Positions 9,161 through 18,865 of a DNA stretch of 64,000 bases are shown here, piece after piece. Position 1 is the stretch's first letter. Each line of letters begins with the position of its first letter. The stretch comes from JAMQKA01 sp043951865 (GTDB lineage Bacteria; Bacteroidota; Rhodothermia; Balneolales; Balneolaceae): the NCBI RefSeq assembly GCF_043951865.1, contig NZ_JBINJF010000001.1:359833-423832 (forward strand), read 5' to 3'. The notes under the pieces were generated by a model. The model saw only the letters and a program-made list of their open reading frames with translations. It was not told the DNA's origin and ran no database searches. The position numbers and the translations under genes are program-made.

Positions 9161-9787
9161 TTAATTCCCGGCTGTTTCCGGCTCTATGGATCGGCCCGGG
9201 ATCATGATGTGAGACCACGGGGTACCGGGCTCCATCAGCCAGGAGCCGCCTTCACCCGCCGGCGTACTCGAAATACCGGTAGATTCCTCCGTGGCATACG
9301 GCACGTAAACTACATAGAGTGGATCCGCCTTCTCTACCTCACCTGTTTCATAGTTAAATCCATCCTGCGGTCCCGACAAGCTGTAAAGTCCCATCGGTTT
9401 TTCCGGGTAATGGAGTTCGCCCGCTTCTATCTCCACTTTTCGGATACTGTCCACTTCCATACGAGACAAACCTTCGGCACGGAGTTCCCGACCGCGTTTC
9501 ATAAATGGGTCCAGTTCCTTGTAATAACAGGCCACATGAAAGCGTGCGTCACCCGGATTATCGGCGAGACAAATCAGTTCATTGCTCCCCTCCCGCAGGG
9601 TTGTCAACTTTCCCTGCCGGGTGTAACCATATACCTTGGCCCCCTCCTGCTTGTTCGGCGGAGCGGCACTTACCGCGGCTGCTATCTGCTGCTCTTTAGA
9701 CGGGGTATCGTTCTGTGCCTGTGCAGCTGGCACGTAAGTCGTGCTGCATATAAATAGGGCTGCTATCAATCCTGTTAATTTCCTCAT
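9161..9787 (-). CDS. Secreted protein of unknown function
   Basis: The 208-residue protein has a clear Sec signal peptide (about residues 1-24, ending AAQAQ). The mature part contains two cysteines in LICLADNP and FHVACYYKELDPF, which could form a disulfide or bind a cofactor, and a late SWLMEPGTPWSHIMIPG block. No family is recognised. It is adjacent to the multi-helix membrane protein gene and probably cotranscribed with it, so a partner role at the periplasmic face is a reasonable but untested inference. Confidence 0.6.
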   Translation of the reverse strand: MRKLTGLIAALFICSTTYVPAAQAQNDTPSKEQQIAAAVSAAPPNKQEGAKVYGYTRQGKLTTLREGSNELICLADNPGDARFHVACYYKELDPFMKRGRELRAEGLSRMEVDSIRKVEIEAGELHYPEKPMGLYSLSGPQDGFNYETGEVEKADPLYVVYVPYATEESTGISSTPAGEGGSWLMEPGTPWSHIMIPGRSIEPETAGN

Positions 9788-10114
9788 AACGATGTCAAGT
9801 TGGTTGATTTGGAATTCGTTCTTTTTGTCCGGTACATCTGGAAATAAAAACTACATATCATTTTGTTACCAGCGACCCAAGATACGAATTTAACAGCGTA
9901 TTGAAATAACAGCATACACAAGACTCACGTCGGGAATACAAAGCTTGACTGAAGAACATTTTGTTCAAGGAAGCTTTGCAGAATCTGCTATGTGTGTTGG
10001 GAGGTGGTTGTACCACCGATCTTATTGACCTTTTAAACGGGAGTATAACTCCCTCAAAACGAGGAATTAAGGCAAAGTACTCTTCAAGCAAACTTGCTGA
10101 AGATCTTTTGCTCA
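9788..10114. other. Intergenic gap containing a dispersed repeat
   Basis: Mostly occupied by copy A of the repeat family described at 9911-10084. No gene is supported; the small minus-strand frame through it reads RSVVQPPP, a by-product of the repeat. Confidence 0.5.
9911..10084. repeat. Dispersed repeat family R3, copy A
   Basis: Shares an ordered series of near-identical blocks with 18559-18724: GCTTTGCAGAA, TTGGGAGG, TGGTTGTACCACCGA, then a hairpin GGGAGTATAACTCCC, and finally GGCAAAGT. Both copies lie in gaps between minus-strand genes. The paired GGGAGT/ACTCCC and GGTTGTACCACC elements suggest folded RNA or a decayed mobile element. Confidence 0.75.
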
Positions 10115-11932
10115 TCAAGCCGTAACTGTATTTTCCTTTTCCAGTTTTGCGAAGATATTATTCAATCGTTCTATTTGCTTCTCTGCAGTTTCGGGTATGG
10201 AGGCGAGGTTCTCATCCTTGTACGGGGTTCCATCGGCAATCTCAACACAGTATTCGATGCCTTGCTCCAGGTTCTTTCTGAATTTGTTGAGCTTTTTGAG
10301 TTCGCCCCCGGTCCCGTCCCATTGTTCAACCAGGTCTTCCAGGTAATCCACATACATGACCATCTCCTTGGCAAACATGTGGGGACGTTCCTCCGGCACC
10401 AGCGATTCCCTCCTGCCGTAGATATGATCGACCATCTCCCGGAGGGTGTAGTTGCGATCGAACCAAGCGATGTTGGGACCCGGACAGATCGCCTGCGGGG
10501 CTCTCCGTTCTTCCAGGATGCCCAGGTCAATCAGCGCGCCATTGCCCAGGTGATCACATAAACACGCCTTGCCCAGCACCTTTTCACGCATCTTTTCCTT
10601 TTCAGCTTCCGGCTTGTCCATCTGGCTGATCTGGTCCAGCTTCAGCAACTGGTACTGGTTGGAGGCGGTACAGATCGGCTGTTCGGTGAACTCGGTGTTC
10701 GCCTCCAAAAAGCCCTTGGGACAGGGGGAGCCGGGCTTTCCTTTCTCAATCCGCTCCTGGTGCCACTGATGTGAACCGGTATTTCGGATGTTATTAAACG
10801 GGACGCCCAGCGGAGACACACCGCTCAGGTACAGGTCTTGCTCTTTCGCATTTTCCAGCAAGGTTCGCGTGGTCTTGTCCACCGTAGTTGCCTCCGGAAC
10901 CATCAAAAAAGGGCTGCCCCAGCCGGTGGCATCCATGCCGAAATCATCCAGCAGCCGTTGCGCTTCCCCGGAGGTGCCAATGCCGCCCTGCACCGTAAGC
11001 CTGGGCTCGGTAATTTCCCATTCCTCCGAAAAACCGGGGCCTTCATCCTCGTAGTATTTTTTGATCAGGGGCTGGACCGCCTTGCTCAACAGTTCGCGCT
11101 TTTCCCTGAACTCCTTCAACAAGCTGGGCAGCAGGTACCCGTCTGAGGCAAACGCATGTCCGCCGCAGTTCAAACCCGACTCAATCCGGTATTCATAGAC
11201 TTCAAGGCCTTTTTTAGCCAGGTATTTTCCCTGTATCAGGGCCGACCGGAAATCACTTACTTTCAGGATAATCTTCTTTTTAATCTGTCCGGCGGCATCG
11301 CGGTAAAAGTCTCTAAACTCGGTAATATAGTTATACAAACGGGGATTAAATCCCGCAGACAACACCAGGCTGGATGAAAGATCGCTGTTGGCGTATCCCC
11401 GGAGGGCCGCGTTGGCATCGCTGAATTCGGCGCTCATGGGCGTCCCGTTTTTCTCGTAGTTCAGCCCGTCGACTTTCGCCATGATGTTAACATCGACTGA
11501 ACCGGGCTGCATCAGCCTAGAGAGCTCGCAGGCCAGCTTGTCCCGAACCGTTCCGCGCCCGGTTTCCATCAACCGATCGTACAGCTTGCGCAGGCTGTTG
11601 CCGGGGGGAAGCAGCTCAAAATATTTTGCCTTGTCATTTTCTTCAAAAAATGGCTGCGTCCTGATCTTCTCAAACTTGTCCTGCACAATCTTCTGTACAA
11701 GGTTCAGGTAGGCCGTGATACGCCGCGCACGCCCGTCTTCGGCGCTTCGGGGGATATTTGAGTACGAAAAATCCAGCTTTTGACAGTAGAATTTTCTTAT
11801 TTTTTCGACCAGCAGGTCATCCACAATCGATATCACTGAATCGATCCCGTAGGGCCCCACGCGAATTGGTGAATCGATGGAATGACCGGTCCCCATGACA
11901 GGAATGGAAAAAGTGTGGTTGGATGTATTCAT
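10115..11932 (-). CDS. Uncharacterised 605-residue protein, possible FMN-type TIM-barrel oxidoreductase
   Basis: I do not recognise a named family. Visible features are an N-terminal GTGHSIDSPIRVGPYGIDSV segment, a glycine-rich CGGHAFASDGYLLPSLLKEF block (about 255-275), LTVQGGIGTSGEAQRLL followed by DATGWGSPFLMVPEAT (about 315-350), and a cysteine cluster near GKPGSPCPKG, QPICTASN, GKACLCDHLG and QAICPGPN (about 400-490). The QGGIGTSGEA and TGWGSPFLMVP motifs recall phosphate-binding loops of FMN TIM barrels such as nitronate monooxygenases. The cysteines could hold an Fe-S centre. It follows ric by 109 bp on the same strand, suggesting a role in nitrosative stress. Confidence 0.6.
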   Translation of the reverse strand: MNTSNHTFSIPVMGTGHSIDSPIRVGPYGIDSVISIVDDLLVEKIRKFYCQKLDFSYSNIPRSAEDGRARRITAYLNLVQKIVQDKFEKIRTQPFFEENDKAKYFELLPPGNSLRKLYDRLMETGRGTVRDKLACELSRLMQPGSVDVNIMAKVDGLNYEKNGTPMSAEFSDANAALRGYANSDLSSSLVLSAGFNPRLYNYITEFRDFYRDAAGQIKKKIILKVSDFRSALIQGKYLAKKGLEVYEYRIESGLNCGGHAFASDGYLLPSLLKEFREKRELLSKAVQPLIKKYYEDEGPGFSEEWEITEPRLTVQGGIGTSGEAQRLLDDFGMDATGWGSPFLMVPEATTVDKTTRTLLENAKEQDLYLSGVSPLGVPFNNIRNTGSHQWHQERIEKGKPGSPCPKGFLEANTEFTEQPICTASNQYQLLKLDQISQMDKPEAEKEKMREKVLGKACLCDHLGNGALIDLGILEERRAPQAICPGPNIAWFDRNYTLREMVDHIYGRRESLVPEERPHMFAKEMVMYVDYLEDLVEQWDGTGGELKKLNKFRKNLEQGIEYCVEIADGTPYKDENLASIPETAEKQIERLNNIFAKLEKENTVTA

Positions 11933-12041
11933 AAACAGATTGCTGTAGTTGGAATGTCAGGGTGGAAGAGTCAACGCCCTTCCACCGCTCTTTGCGCATT
12001 CAGGAGGAAGCCGCCAATGGTCGGCCCCGAAGATTGATTAT

Positions 12042-12755
12042 TTAATTGAGTCTCTTTTCCAGTTCGAGCGCCTTTGGGAAAAGAATGTTGTTCTCCAGGT
12101 GTACGTGCTTGTGCAGATCATCCCGGAACTCCTCCAGGCTTGCATACAGCACGCGGTAGGTGGCGCAGGCGTCACCTGGTGGCGTAAAATCATTACTGAG
12201 TTCCTGTATCTTCTCCATGGCGCCGCCCGCCTCTTCGTGTTCTGCCTCCATCATGCTGATCGGATTCGCTGCTGTTTTGAAATGGGGAATTTTTCGCTTT
12301 CCTCCACTCTTCGCGGCAACCACCAGCGATTTCACATAGGGAAACAGGATCTCCTCCTCTTTCTGAAGATGGTCGCTGAGTTCGGGAGCCAGCGCTTCGA
12401 ACTGCTTCAGAATCTCCACATTTTCAGGATGCGATCGGCCGTGGACTTTGGCTACTTTCTGCGCATACAGATGAATCTCCGGCAGCTTGTTCCGCACATA
12501 GTTGTGGTGGTTGTTTATGATATAATCGATCAGGAAGTCCGCCGACCAATCCTTGTAATTGTCAGAAGCGCCGGCGCTTCCTCCGAGCATCGAAAGCTCG
12601 CGGGCTACAGACTCCAGGTCTACACCCTCTTTTTCACACGCCTCGGCCACTGTTCGTCCACCGCCACAACAAAAGTCGAGTCCGTGATTCTTAAATACCT
12701 GTGCTGTTCGGTAATCATCTGCTACAATTTCTCCAATTGTTCTTTTTGCTATCAT
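12042..12755 (-). CDS. ric: Iron-sulfur cluster repair di-iron protein (RIC/ScdA/YtfE)
   Basis: Repairs Fe-S clusters damaged by nitric oxide or oxidants, using a non-heme di-iron centre in the cytoplasm. The 237-residue protein has the ScdA N-terminal domain (residues 1-60, with HGLDFCCGGGRTVAEAC). The hemerythrin-like four-helix domain follows, with iron-ligand His/Glu motifs NNHHNYVR, HGRSHPE, LQKEEEILFPYV, EAEHEEAGG and HVHLENNILFPKA. The length matches YtfE/ScdA plus a short linker. An inverted-repeat operator shared with the nos operon lies 74 bases upstream, supporting NO-responsive control. Confidence 0.96.
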   Translation of the reverse strand: MIAKRTIGEIVADDYRTAQVFKNHGLDFCCGGGRTVAEACEKEGVDLESVARELSMLGGSAGASDNYKDWSADFLIDYIINNHHNYVRNKLPEIHLYAQKVAKVHGRSHPENVEILKQFEALAPELSDHLQKEEEILFPYVKSLVVAAKSGGKRKIPHFKTAANPISMMEAEHEEAGGAMEKIQELSNDFTPPGDACATYRVLYASLEEFRDDLHKHVHLENNILFPKALELEKRLN

Positions 12756-12828
12756 AATCCAGTATTTGTTGAATTTTAAAACGTTGTCGTATCCTTTAAT
12801 TCAGGAGCATACAATATAAAAAATTAAT

Positions 12829-12844
12829 AAGACTATTTTGTCTT
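12829..12844 (-). promoter_or_regulatory. Predicted Rrf2/NsrR-type operator upstream of ric
   Basis: A perfect inverted repeat AAGAC-N6-GTCTT (AAGACTATTTTGTCTT). The same core, with one change, precedes the nos operon (25511-25526) and the rrf2 gene (26304-26327). The arms AAGA/TCTT and AT-rich centre resemble known NsrR-type boxes. Binding is inferred from recurrence at functionally related genes. Confidence 0.65.
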
Positions 12845-12941
12845 TTATTATTTTCTTTTTTCTGCGGCCACCTGGTGGCCCCGAAATAGTCACGATTTTT
12901 AGAATACCGATTTCAACCACTCGTTCGCTATAAACCTGGTA

Positions 12942-14009
12942 TCACGAAGTCTCATGCCGTATTTTCGTGCCCTGCTTCAAGTGGTGCAGGAGCACAATCC
13001 AGGCACCAAAAACCAGCAGTGCCATTACCTGGTGTGCCACGGCCAGCGCCAAAGGCACATTATATACCAGGGTAAATACCCCGAGCAGATATTGCAGCAA
13101 TACAAACACAACCAGTACAGTCAACCTGAGTAATATGGGGCGATCCCGGTTTTCGGCGACCACACGTACCCAGAACAGGATCACCATTCCAGCCAACAAT
13201 GTGCCCAGTATGCGGTGACTCCACTGTACCAATGCGGGATTTTCGACAAAATTCAATATCAGCGGCTCCAGCGACCATACCGTTCCCGGTAAAACCATCC
13301 CATTCATCAGGGGAAAACTGTTGTAGATGTATCCCGCCTTGAGACCCGCAACCAGCGCTCCCCATACGACCTGTAATACAAGTAATGCCCCGATACCATA
13401 CATCCAGCCGAACAAGCCGTCCGTGTTAGATGCCCGGACGGTCGTTTTGTTCGCATCCGCCCTTTGCAGATCGAGGGCAAGCCACACGCAAAATCCAAAC
13501 AACAAAAATGCCAGTACCAAGTGTGCGGCCAGCCGGTAGTGACTCACATAGGGTACGTCAACCAGGCCACTTTTAACCATAAACCAGCCCATCCCACCCT
13601 GGGCGGCTCCCAGCAAGAACAGTCCCAAGAGCTTTTTGAGCTGAGTCCGGTTAAAATAGCCGCGATACCAGAACCAGAGAAACGGTCCAACAAAAACGAT
13701 GCCGATAAAGCGACCGGTTACCCGGTGCAGGTACTCCCAGAAATAGATCTTTTTGAATTCCGCGAGCGTCATTCCCGCATTCACCTGCTGGTATTCCGGG
13801 AACTGCTTGTACCGGTTAAAAACCTCCATCCAGCTCTCATGGCCGGTGGGAGGAACGGCTCCCAACAGCAGATTCCAGTCAGTCATGGAAAGCCCCGAGC
13901 CGGTCAGCCTGGTAATACCCCCGATGGCCACCATCAGGAGAACCAGGCCGGCCCCGGTCCAGAGCCAGAAAGCAACAGCGCGATCGTTTTTGTGCCCCGA
14001 TTTCCGCAT
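12942..14009 (-). CDS. ctaA: Heme A synthase (COX15/CtaA)
   Basis: Oxidises the C8 methyl of heme O to the formyl group of heme A for aa3-type oxidases, in the cytoplasmic membrane. The 355-residue protein has eight hydrophobic helices and the family motifs: GGITRLTGSGLSMTDW at residues 25-40, EYLHRVTGRFIG with a heme-ligand histidine, SHYRLAAHLVLAF, WSHRILGTLLAG and AVAHQVMALL. Its start codon overlaps the ppdK stop by four bases (ATGA), so translation is probably coupled. Placement behind hemN groups two heme-pathway genes in one operon. Confidence 0.96.
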   Translation of the reverse strand: MRKSGHKNDRAVAFWLWTGAGLVLLMVAIGGITRLTGSGLSMTDWNLLLGAVPPTGHESWMEVFNRYKQFPEYQQVNAGMTLAEFKKIYFWEYLHRVTGRFIGIVFVGPFLWFWYRGYFNRTQLKKLLGLFLLGAAQGGMGWFMVKSGLVDVPYVSHYRLAAHLVLAFLLFGFCVWLALDLQRADANKTTVRASNTDGLFGWMYGIGALLVLQVVWGALVAGLKAGYIYNSFPLMNGMVLPGTVWSLEPLILNFVENPALVQWSHRILGTLLAGMVILFWVRVVAENRDRPILLRLTVLVVFVLLQYLLGVFTLVYNVPLALAVAHQVMALLVFGAWIVLLHHLKQGTKIRHETS

Positions 14010-16702
14010 CAGTTGGAGACGAGCTCTTCACTTTCCTCGCGACCTTTTCCCAACTCTTCGGTTGACTCCCCCCTGAGCCGCGCCTGTGCGGCCGCGAGCC
14101 GTGCTACCGGCACCCGGTACGGGGAGCAGGAAACGTAGTTGAGGCCGAGATTGTAGCAGAAGGCGACGCTGCTCGGATCTCCTCCGTGCTCGCCACAGAT
14201 GCCCATCTTGAGATCAGGCTTTGCCTCATGCCCTTTCTCAACCGCCATGCGCACCAGCGAGCCTACGCCCTCTTCATCGAGCACCTGGAAGGGATCGTTC
14301 TTGAGGATGCCCTCATCCAGGTAGAGTTCCAGGAATTTACCGGCGTCATCGCGACTGTAGCCGAAGGTCATCTGGGTGAGATCGTTGGTTCCGAACGAGA
14401 AGAATTCCGCTTCGGAAGCGATCTTGTCGGCCACGATGGCGGCACGGGGAATCTCGATCATGGTACCCACCTTGTAGTCCACTTTTTCGCCCTGCTCCTT
14501 AAACACTTTTTCAGCGACCAGGTCGATAACATGCCGCTCGTGGATAAACTCCTCGGAGGTTCCCACGAGGGGAACCATGATCTCCGGAATGACCTCTTTG
14601 CCTTTTTTCCTGATCTCAACAGCGGCCTCGAGTATCGCCCGGGCCTGCATCTCGGTAATCTCCGGATAGGTTATACCAAGCCGGCAGCCGCGGTGTCCCA
14701 ACATCGGGTTAAACTCGCTGAGCAGGCGAATTTTCCGCTTCAGTTCTGTCTCCCTGATCCCCAGGTCTTCTGCCAGCGCCGCAATCTCCTCGTCCTCGTC
14801 CGGGAGAAACTCGTGCAGTGGGGGATCGAGCAGGCGCACCGTCACCGGCAGGCCTTCCATCGCTTCAAATATGTCGACAAAGTCCTGCTTCTGATATGGC
14901 AGCAGGGCTTTGAGAGCCTCACGCCGCTCCTCTTCACTCTCCGAGATGATCATGCGACGCATCGCCTTGATCCGCTCTTCTCCAAAAAACATGTGTTCGG
15001 TGCGGGCCAGCCCGATGCCCTGGGCCCCGTATTCGCGCGCCTTGGCGGCATCTTCAGGTGTATCCGCATTGGTTCGCACATCCATATCGCGGAACATATC
15101 CACCCATTTCATGAAGGCGTGGTAGTTGTCATCAAATTTGGGCGGCTCCACTTCCTTTTTGCCGCTGATCACCGTACCGTGCGCGCCGTCAATCGATATC
15201 CAGTCGCCGGCATGAACCGTAATCTTACCGTTGGTAAAGGTTTGATTCTCATAATTGATGATGATGTCACCACAACCAGCCACGCAGGGTTTTCCCCAGC
15301 CGCGGGCGACCACGGCGGCGTGACTCGTCATTCCACCCCGTGAGGTCAAAATGCCCTCCGCGGCAGACATGCCCCCCACATCCTCGGGGCTGGTTTCGAT
15401 ACGCACCAGGATAACCGGCTCCCCTTTCTCCTTCATCTCCTCGGCTGTTTCGGAATCAAATACCACTTTTCCGACGGCGGCCCCGGGTGAGGCGGGCAGC
15501 CCTTTGCCGATGATTTCATCGTTGTCCACGGATGACTCATCCAACTGCGGGTGCAGGAGCTGGTCCAGGTGATTGGGCTGCACCAGGTTTTGCACCGCTT
15601 TATCCTTGCCCAGGATACCTTCATCCACCATGTCTACCGCAATCTTTACGGCTGCAGCCCCGGTACGTTTCCCGTTTCGGGTCTGAAGGATGAAAAGCTC
15701 TCCCTGCTGAACCGTAAACTCGATATCCTGCATATCCTGGTAATGCCGCTCCAGCTTGTTCGTAAACTCGCGGAGCTCATGGTAGGTTTCCGGCATCACT
15801 TTTTTAAGCTCATTTATATTCCTCGGGGTCCGTATTCCAGCCACCACATCCTCTCCCTGGGCATTGACCAGGAATTCACCGTACAGCTCGTTTTCGCCGT
15901 CGGAGGGATTCCGCGTAAAGCAGACGCCCGTGGCACAATCATTGCCCATATTGCCGAATACCATCGCCTGCACATTTACAGCCGTGCCCAGCAGACCGGT
16001 AATTTTGTTGATTCTCCGATATTTGACCGCCCGCGCACTGTCCCACGACCCGAATACAGCGCTGATGGAGTGGTGCAGCTGCTCCTGCGGATTTTGTGGA
16101 AACATATCGCCGGTATACTTGCGATACACCGCCTTGTAACGATCCACCAGCTCCTTCATATCCTCCACTTCCAGCTCGGTATCCAGTTCCACCGACTTTT
16201 CGTCTTTCAGGCGCTGCAGGGCTTCTTCAAACGCTTCGTGGGGAACCTGCATGACCACATCGCCGAACATATCGATAAAGCGCCGGTAGCAGTCGTAGGC
16301 GAACCGCTCGTTGTCTGTTTTCTTCGACAGTCCCCGCACCGAATTGTCATTAAGACCTAGATTCAGCACCGTGTCCATCATGCCGGGCATCGACTGGGCA
16401 GCGCCCGAACGCACCGACACCAACAGGGGATTGGAGGAATCTCCGAATTTCAGTCCCATCAGCTCCTCGATATGATGAATAGATTCCTGAACCTGGCTTT
16501 CCAGTCCCTCAGGCCACTGCCCGTCATTTTCGCTGTAGTACTGGCAGACTTTGGTTGAAATAGTAAACCCGGGAGGGATCGGAAGACCAATACTGCTCAT
16601 CTCCGCCAGGTTCGCTCCCTTGCCCCCGAGCAGGGCTTTCATCGCCCGATCGCCTTCTGCGGTACCGCCTCCGAACTTGTACACCATTTTCTCTGTTTCC
16701 AT
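14009..16702 (-). CDS. ppdK: Pyruvate, phosphate dikinase
   Basis: Interconverts pyruvate, ATP and phosphate with phosphoenolpyruvate, AMP and pyrophosphate in the cytosol. The 897-residue enzyme has an N-terminal ATP-grasp nucleotide domain ([37 protein letters not shown]), the central phosphohistidine domain ([18 protein letters not shown], catalytic His about 460) and the C-terminal PEP-binding barrel ([48 protein letters not shown] with its conserved Cys). The length is usual for bacterial PPDK. It is 10 bp downstream of hemN and overlaps ctaA. No PPDK regulatory protein gene is next to it. Confidence 0.98.
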   Translation of the reverse strand: METEKMVYKFGGGTAEGDRAMKALLGGKGANLAEMSSIGLPIPPGFTISTKVCQYYSENDGQWPEGLESQVQESIHHIEELMGLKFGDSSNPLLVSVRSGAAQSMPGMMDTVLNLGLNDNSVRGLSKKTDNERFAYDCYRRFIDMFGDVVMQVPHEAFEEALQRLKDEKSVELDTELEVEDMKELVDRYKAVYRKYTGDMFPQNPQEQLHHSISAVFGSWDSARAVKYRRINKITGLLGTAVNVQAMVFGNMGNDCATGVCFTRNPSDGENELYGEFLVNAQGEDVVAGIRTPRNINELKKVMPETYHELREFTNKLERHYQDMQDIEFTVQQGELFILQTRNGKRTGAAAVKIAVDMVDEGILGKDKAVQNLVQPNHLDQLLHPQLDESSVDNDEIIGKGLPASPGAAVGKVVFDSETAEEMKEKGEPVILVRIETSPEDVGGMSAAEGILTSRGGMTSHAAVVARGWGKPCVAGCGDIIINYENQTFTNGKITVHAGDWISIDGAHGTVISGKKEVEPPKFDDNYHAFMKWVDMFRDMDVRTNADTPEDAAKAREYGAQGIGLARTEHMFFGEERIKAMRRMIISESEEERREALKALLPYQKQDFVDIFEAMEGLPVTVRLLDPPLHEFLPDEDEEIAALAEDLGIRETELKRKIRLLSEFNPMLGHRGCRLGITYPEITEMQARAILEAAVEIRKKGKEVIPEIMVPLVGTSEEFIHERHVIDLVAEKVFKEQGEKVDYKVGTMIEIPRAAIVADKIASEAEFFSFGTNDLTQMTFGYSRDDAGKFLELYLDEGILKNDPFQVLDEEGVGSLVRMAVEKGHEAKPDLKMGICGEHGGDPSSVAFCYNLGLNYVSCSPYRVPVARLAAAQARLRGESTEELGKGREESEELVSN

Positions 16703-16712
16703 AATCTGCTCC

Positions 16713-18095
16713 TTATACCGTTTTTGAAAATTTGCGGTCGACCTTCACCTCATCCAGGTATCGATCAAAACACATCGCAATATTACGCAGGAAGAGTCGA
16801 CCTTGTTCAGTAATTGAGATTTCACTTCCGTTGATTGTGACCAGCCCGTCCCGTTCGAGGTCGGCCAGCTTTTTGAGTGCCTCACTAAAGTAGGTATCAA
16901 ATACTATGCCCCATTTTTCCTCCATCTCAGAACCGCTGAGGCCCATCCTGCACATGATTTGCATAATTGCATCTTTGCGGATCCGATCGTCCTTGCAAAG
17001 CTGCAACAGTTTGCGCACCGGCAGGGTGTTATTACCTAACGCTTCGTAATATTCATTCATTTCCTTGCTGTTCTGCCAGTAGATCTCTCCAACATTAGAT
17101 ATGGCCGACATGCCGAAGGCGTACAGGTCAGCCCCGGCCAGGGTACTGTAGCCCTGAAAATTGCGCTGCAGGGTGCCGTGGTCCATCGCCCGGGACAGCT
17201 CCTCATCCTTTCGTGAAAAGTGATCCATCCCGATAAAACGGTAGCCGTTTACAGTAAAATGGGATATGGCATCCACGAGCATGGACAGCTTTTCGTCGGT
17301 GGTGGGCATCTCATCCACATTCAACAGCTTCTGGGACGGCATCACCTGCGGGATGTGGGCGTAACTGTACACGGCCAGGCGGTCGGGCTGGAGCTGCAGC
17401 ACGTCGTCCATCGTTTTGAGGAATGTTGACCGTGTTTGGCGCGGCAACCCGTAAATCAGGTCAAAGTTGATGGAATCGATACCCTCCTCCCGCAGCCACC
17501 CCGTAACGCGGCGGGTCTGCCCGAACGGCTGAATTCGGTGAATCGCCTCCTGCACCTTGGGATTGGTATCCTGCACGCCCAGCGATGCCCGGTTGCAGCC
17601 GATAGAGCGAAGGGTCCGGATATGATCGCGCGTGCAGCGGCGTGGATCGATCTCCACGCTGAACTCCGTATCCCCCGAAGTATTGAACCGTTCGCGGATA
17701 GATTTCCCGAGCCGTTTAAGCTGAACCGGCGTCAAAAAGGTCGGAGTGCCGCCTCCAAAATGAATTTGGACGACAGGGGATTCCGGGTGCATCAAGGCTT
17801 TTACCTGGTCCATTTCCCGGTCCAGGTACTCCAGGTACAGGTCGCCCCGGTCCTGGTCCTTGGTGATCACCTTGGTGCAGCCGCAGTACCAGCAGAGCGA
17901 AAAACAGAAGGGAATGTGAAAATAGAGGGATATCGGCCGGGGTTTTCGATTATGCTCCAAAAGATACTTTTTCAAATCCGGGACCGCCTTCTCTCCCACT
18001 TCCCTGAACTGGACGGCCGTGGGATACGAGGTGTAGCGCGGACCCTGCACGTTGTACTTTTTGATAAGATCGATATCTATGTTTGAAGCATCCAT
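16713..18095 (-). CDS. hemN: Oxygen-independent coproporphyrinogen III dehydrogenase (HemN)
   Basis: A radical SAM enzyme that decarboxylates coproporphyrinogen III to protoporphyrinogen IX without oxygen, in the cytosol. The 460-residue protein begins with [15 protein letters not shown], a HemN signature. It has the cluster motif [10 protein letters not shown] (Cys64, 68, 71, with the extra Cys73 typical of HemN) and [10 protein letters not shown], then VEIDPR, a [11 protein letters not shown] block and the C-terminal HemN domain. Presence of all HemN motifs separates it from HemW. It sits in the operon PRC-barrel - hemN - ppdK - ctaA, fitting anaerobic heme supply for denitrification. Confidence 0.97.
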   Translation of the reverse strand: MDASNIDIDLIKKYNVQGPRYTSYPTAVQFREVGEKAVPDLKKYLLEHNRKPRPISLYFHIPFCFSLCWYCGCTKVITKDQDRGDLYLEYLDREMDQVKALMHPESPVVQIHFGGGTPTFLTPVQLKRLGKSIRERFNTSGDTEFSVEIDPRRCTRDHIRTLRSIGCNRASLGVQDTNPKVQEAIHRIQPFGQTRRVTGWLREEGIDSINFDLIYGLPRQTRSTFLKTMDDVLQLQPDRLAVYSYAHIPQVMPSQKLLNVDEMPTTDEKLSMLVDAISHFTVNGYRFIGMDHFSRKDEELSRAMDHGTLQRNFQGYSTLAGADLYAFGMSAISNVGEIYWQNSKEMNEYYEALGNNTLPVRKLLQLCKDDRIRKDAIMQIMCRMGLSGSEMEEKWGIVFDTYFSEALKKLADLERDGLVTINGSEISITEQGRLFLRNIAMCFDRYLDEVKVDRKFSKTV

Positions 18096-18134
18096 TTGTT
18101 GTATTATCTCATTGAGCTGGAAAAAATTCCGAGA

Positions 18135-18488
18135 TCAGTTTGCAAAGATCTGTTTTGGGATAAATTCCGTGGCTTCCTGGGAAAGCTCATAGACACAATC
18201 TTTGTGAAGCACCGAAGGCCTCCGCTTCAGCACCTTTTCCAGTGTCTCCTTCTCAATCTCAAAATAGAAGGATGAACCGTGCTCCTCCCTGATTGCCAGG
18301 CAGGTACGGGGCATCGCTAAGTGACGGTTGCTCTTCCCAAAAAAGTTGGCGTAACACAGCACGATATACACAATCTCCCCGCTCCGGGGATTAAGCATCA
18401 CATTTTGAACCACGCCGATATCCTCACCCGCGGGAGTCTTTATTTTTGTTCCCATGATATCCGTTACCAGTTGTACACTATTCTTCAT
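18135..18488 (-). CDS. PRC-barrel domain protein
   Basis: The 117-residue protein contains a PRC-barrel fold: DIMGTKIKTPAGEDIGVVQNVMLNPRSGEIVYIVL covers residues 10-44 with the usual strand and Gly/Asp spacing, followed by a second strand set ending in KDCVYELSQEAT. Such small cytosolic barrels occur near electron-transfer and photosynthetic genes as assembly or binding factors. The specific role is unknown. It is 39 bp upstream of hemN and likely the first gene of that operon. Confidence 0.8.
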   Translation of the reverse strand: MKNSVQLVTDIMGTKIKTPAGEDIGVVQNVMLNPRSGEIVYIVLCYANFFGKSNRHLAMPRTCLAIREEHGSSFYFEIEKETLEKVLKRRPSVLHKDCVYELSQEATEFIPKQIFAN

Positions 18489-18865
18489 CTTATCTTTTAC
18501 TTTTTTGCGTTTTGAATCTGAATTATTTTCTACTGCTCATGGAGCTGGTATTGATTATGCAACTACTGTGCCGGGTTACCAGAATTATGACTGGTTCATT
18601 AAGGGCTTTGCAGAACCTGATGCTTAAGTTGGGAGGAGATGGTTGTACCACCGACCTTCTATAGCCGCTTAAAGCGGGAGTGCAACTCCCTCCGAACGGT
18701 GATTCGAATGTTTGGCAAAGTCCTCTCATTTTAACCGCACTATCAATATTTAAAAGCCTCGCTGCCACATCACCCTGGATATTCATTCCCCGGATGGGCA
18801 AAAAAACGAACCCAATACAATACCGGAGACGATAACGCGGCAACCTGACGGCAACCTTTCACGAG
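18489..18865. other. Intergenic gap with dispersed repeat R3
   Basis: Separates nosY from the hemN operon. Most of it is repeat copy B (18559-18724). No gene is supported; the minus frame across the repeat reads RSVVQPSPP and is probably not translated. Confidence 0.5.
18559..18724. repeat. Dispersed repeat family R3, copy B
   Basis: Counterpart of 9911-10084, with the same block order: GCTTTGCAGAAC, TTGGGAGG, TGGTTGTACCACCGACCTT, a GGGAGTGCAACTCCC hairpin and TTTGGCAAAGT. Differences are mostly substitutions and small indels. Confidence 0.75.

Noticed and set aside
9858..10118. Small minus-strand frame reading RSVVQPPP
   Set aside because: It is the translation of dispersed repeat R3; a parallel frame appears in the other copy at 18523-18843.
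12866..12880. Perfect palindrome GGCCACCTGGTGGCC as a terminator
   Set aside because: It is not followed by a T run in either usable direction and lies upstream of ctaA's end rather than tightly after it.
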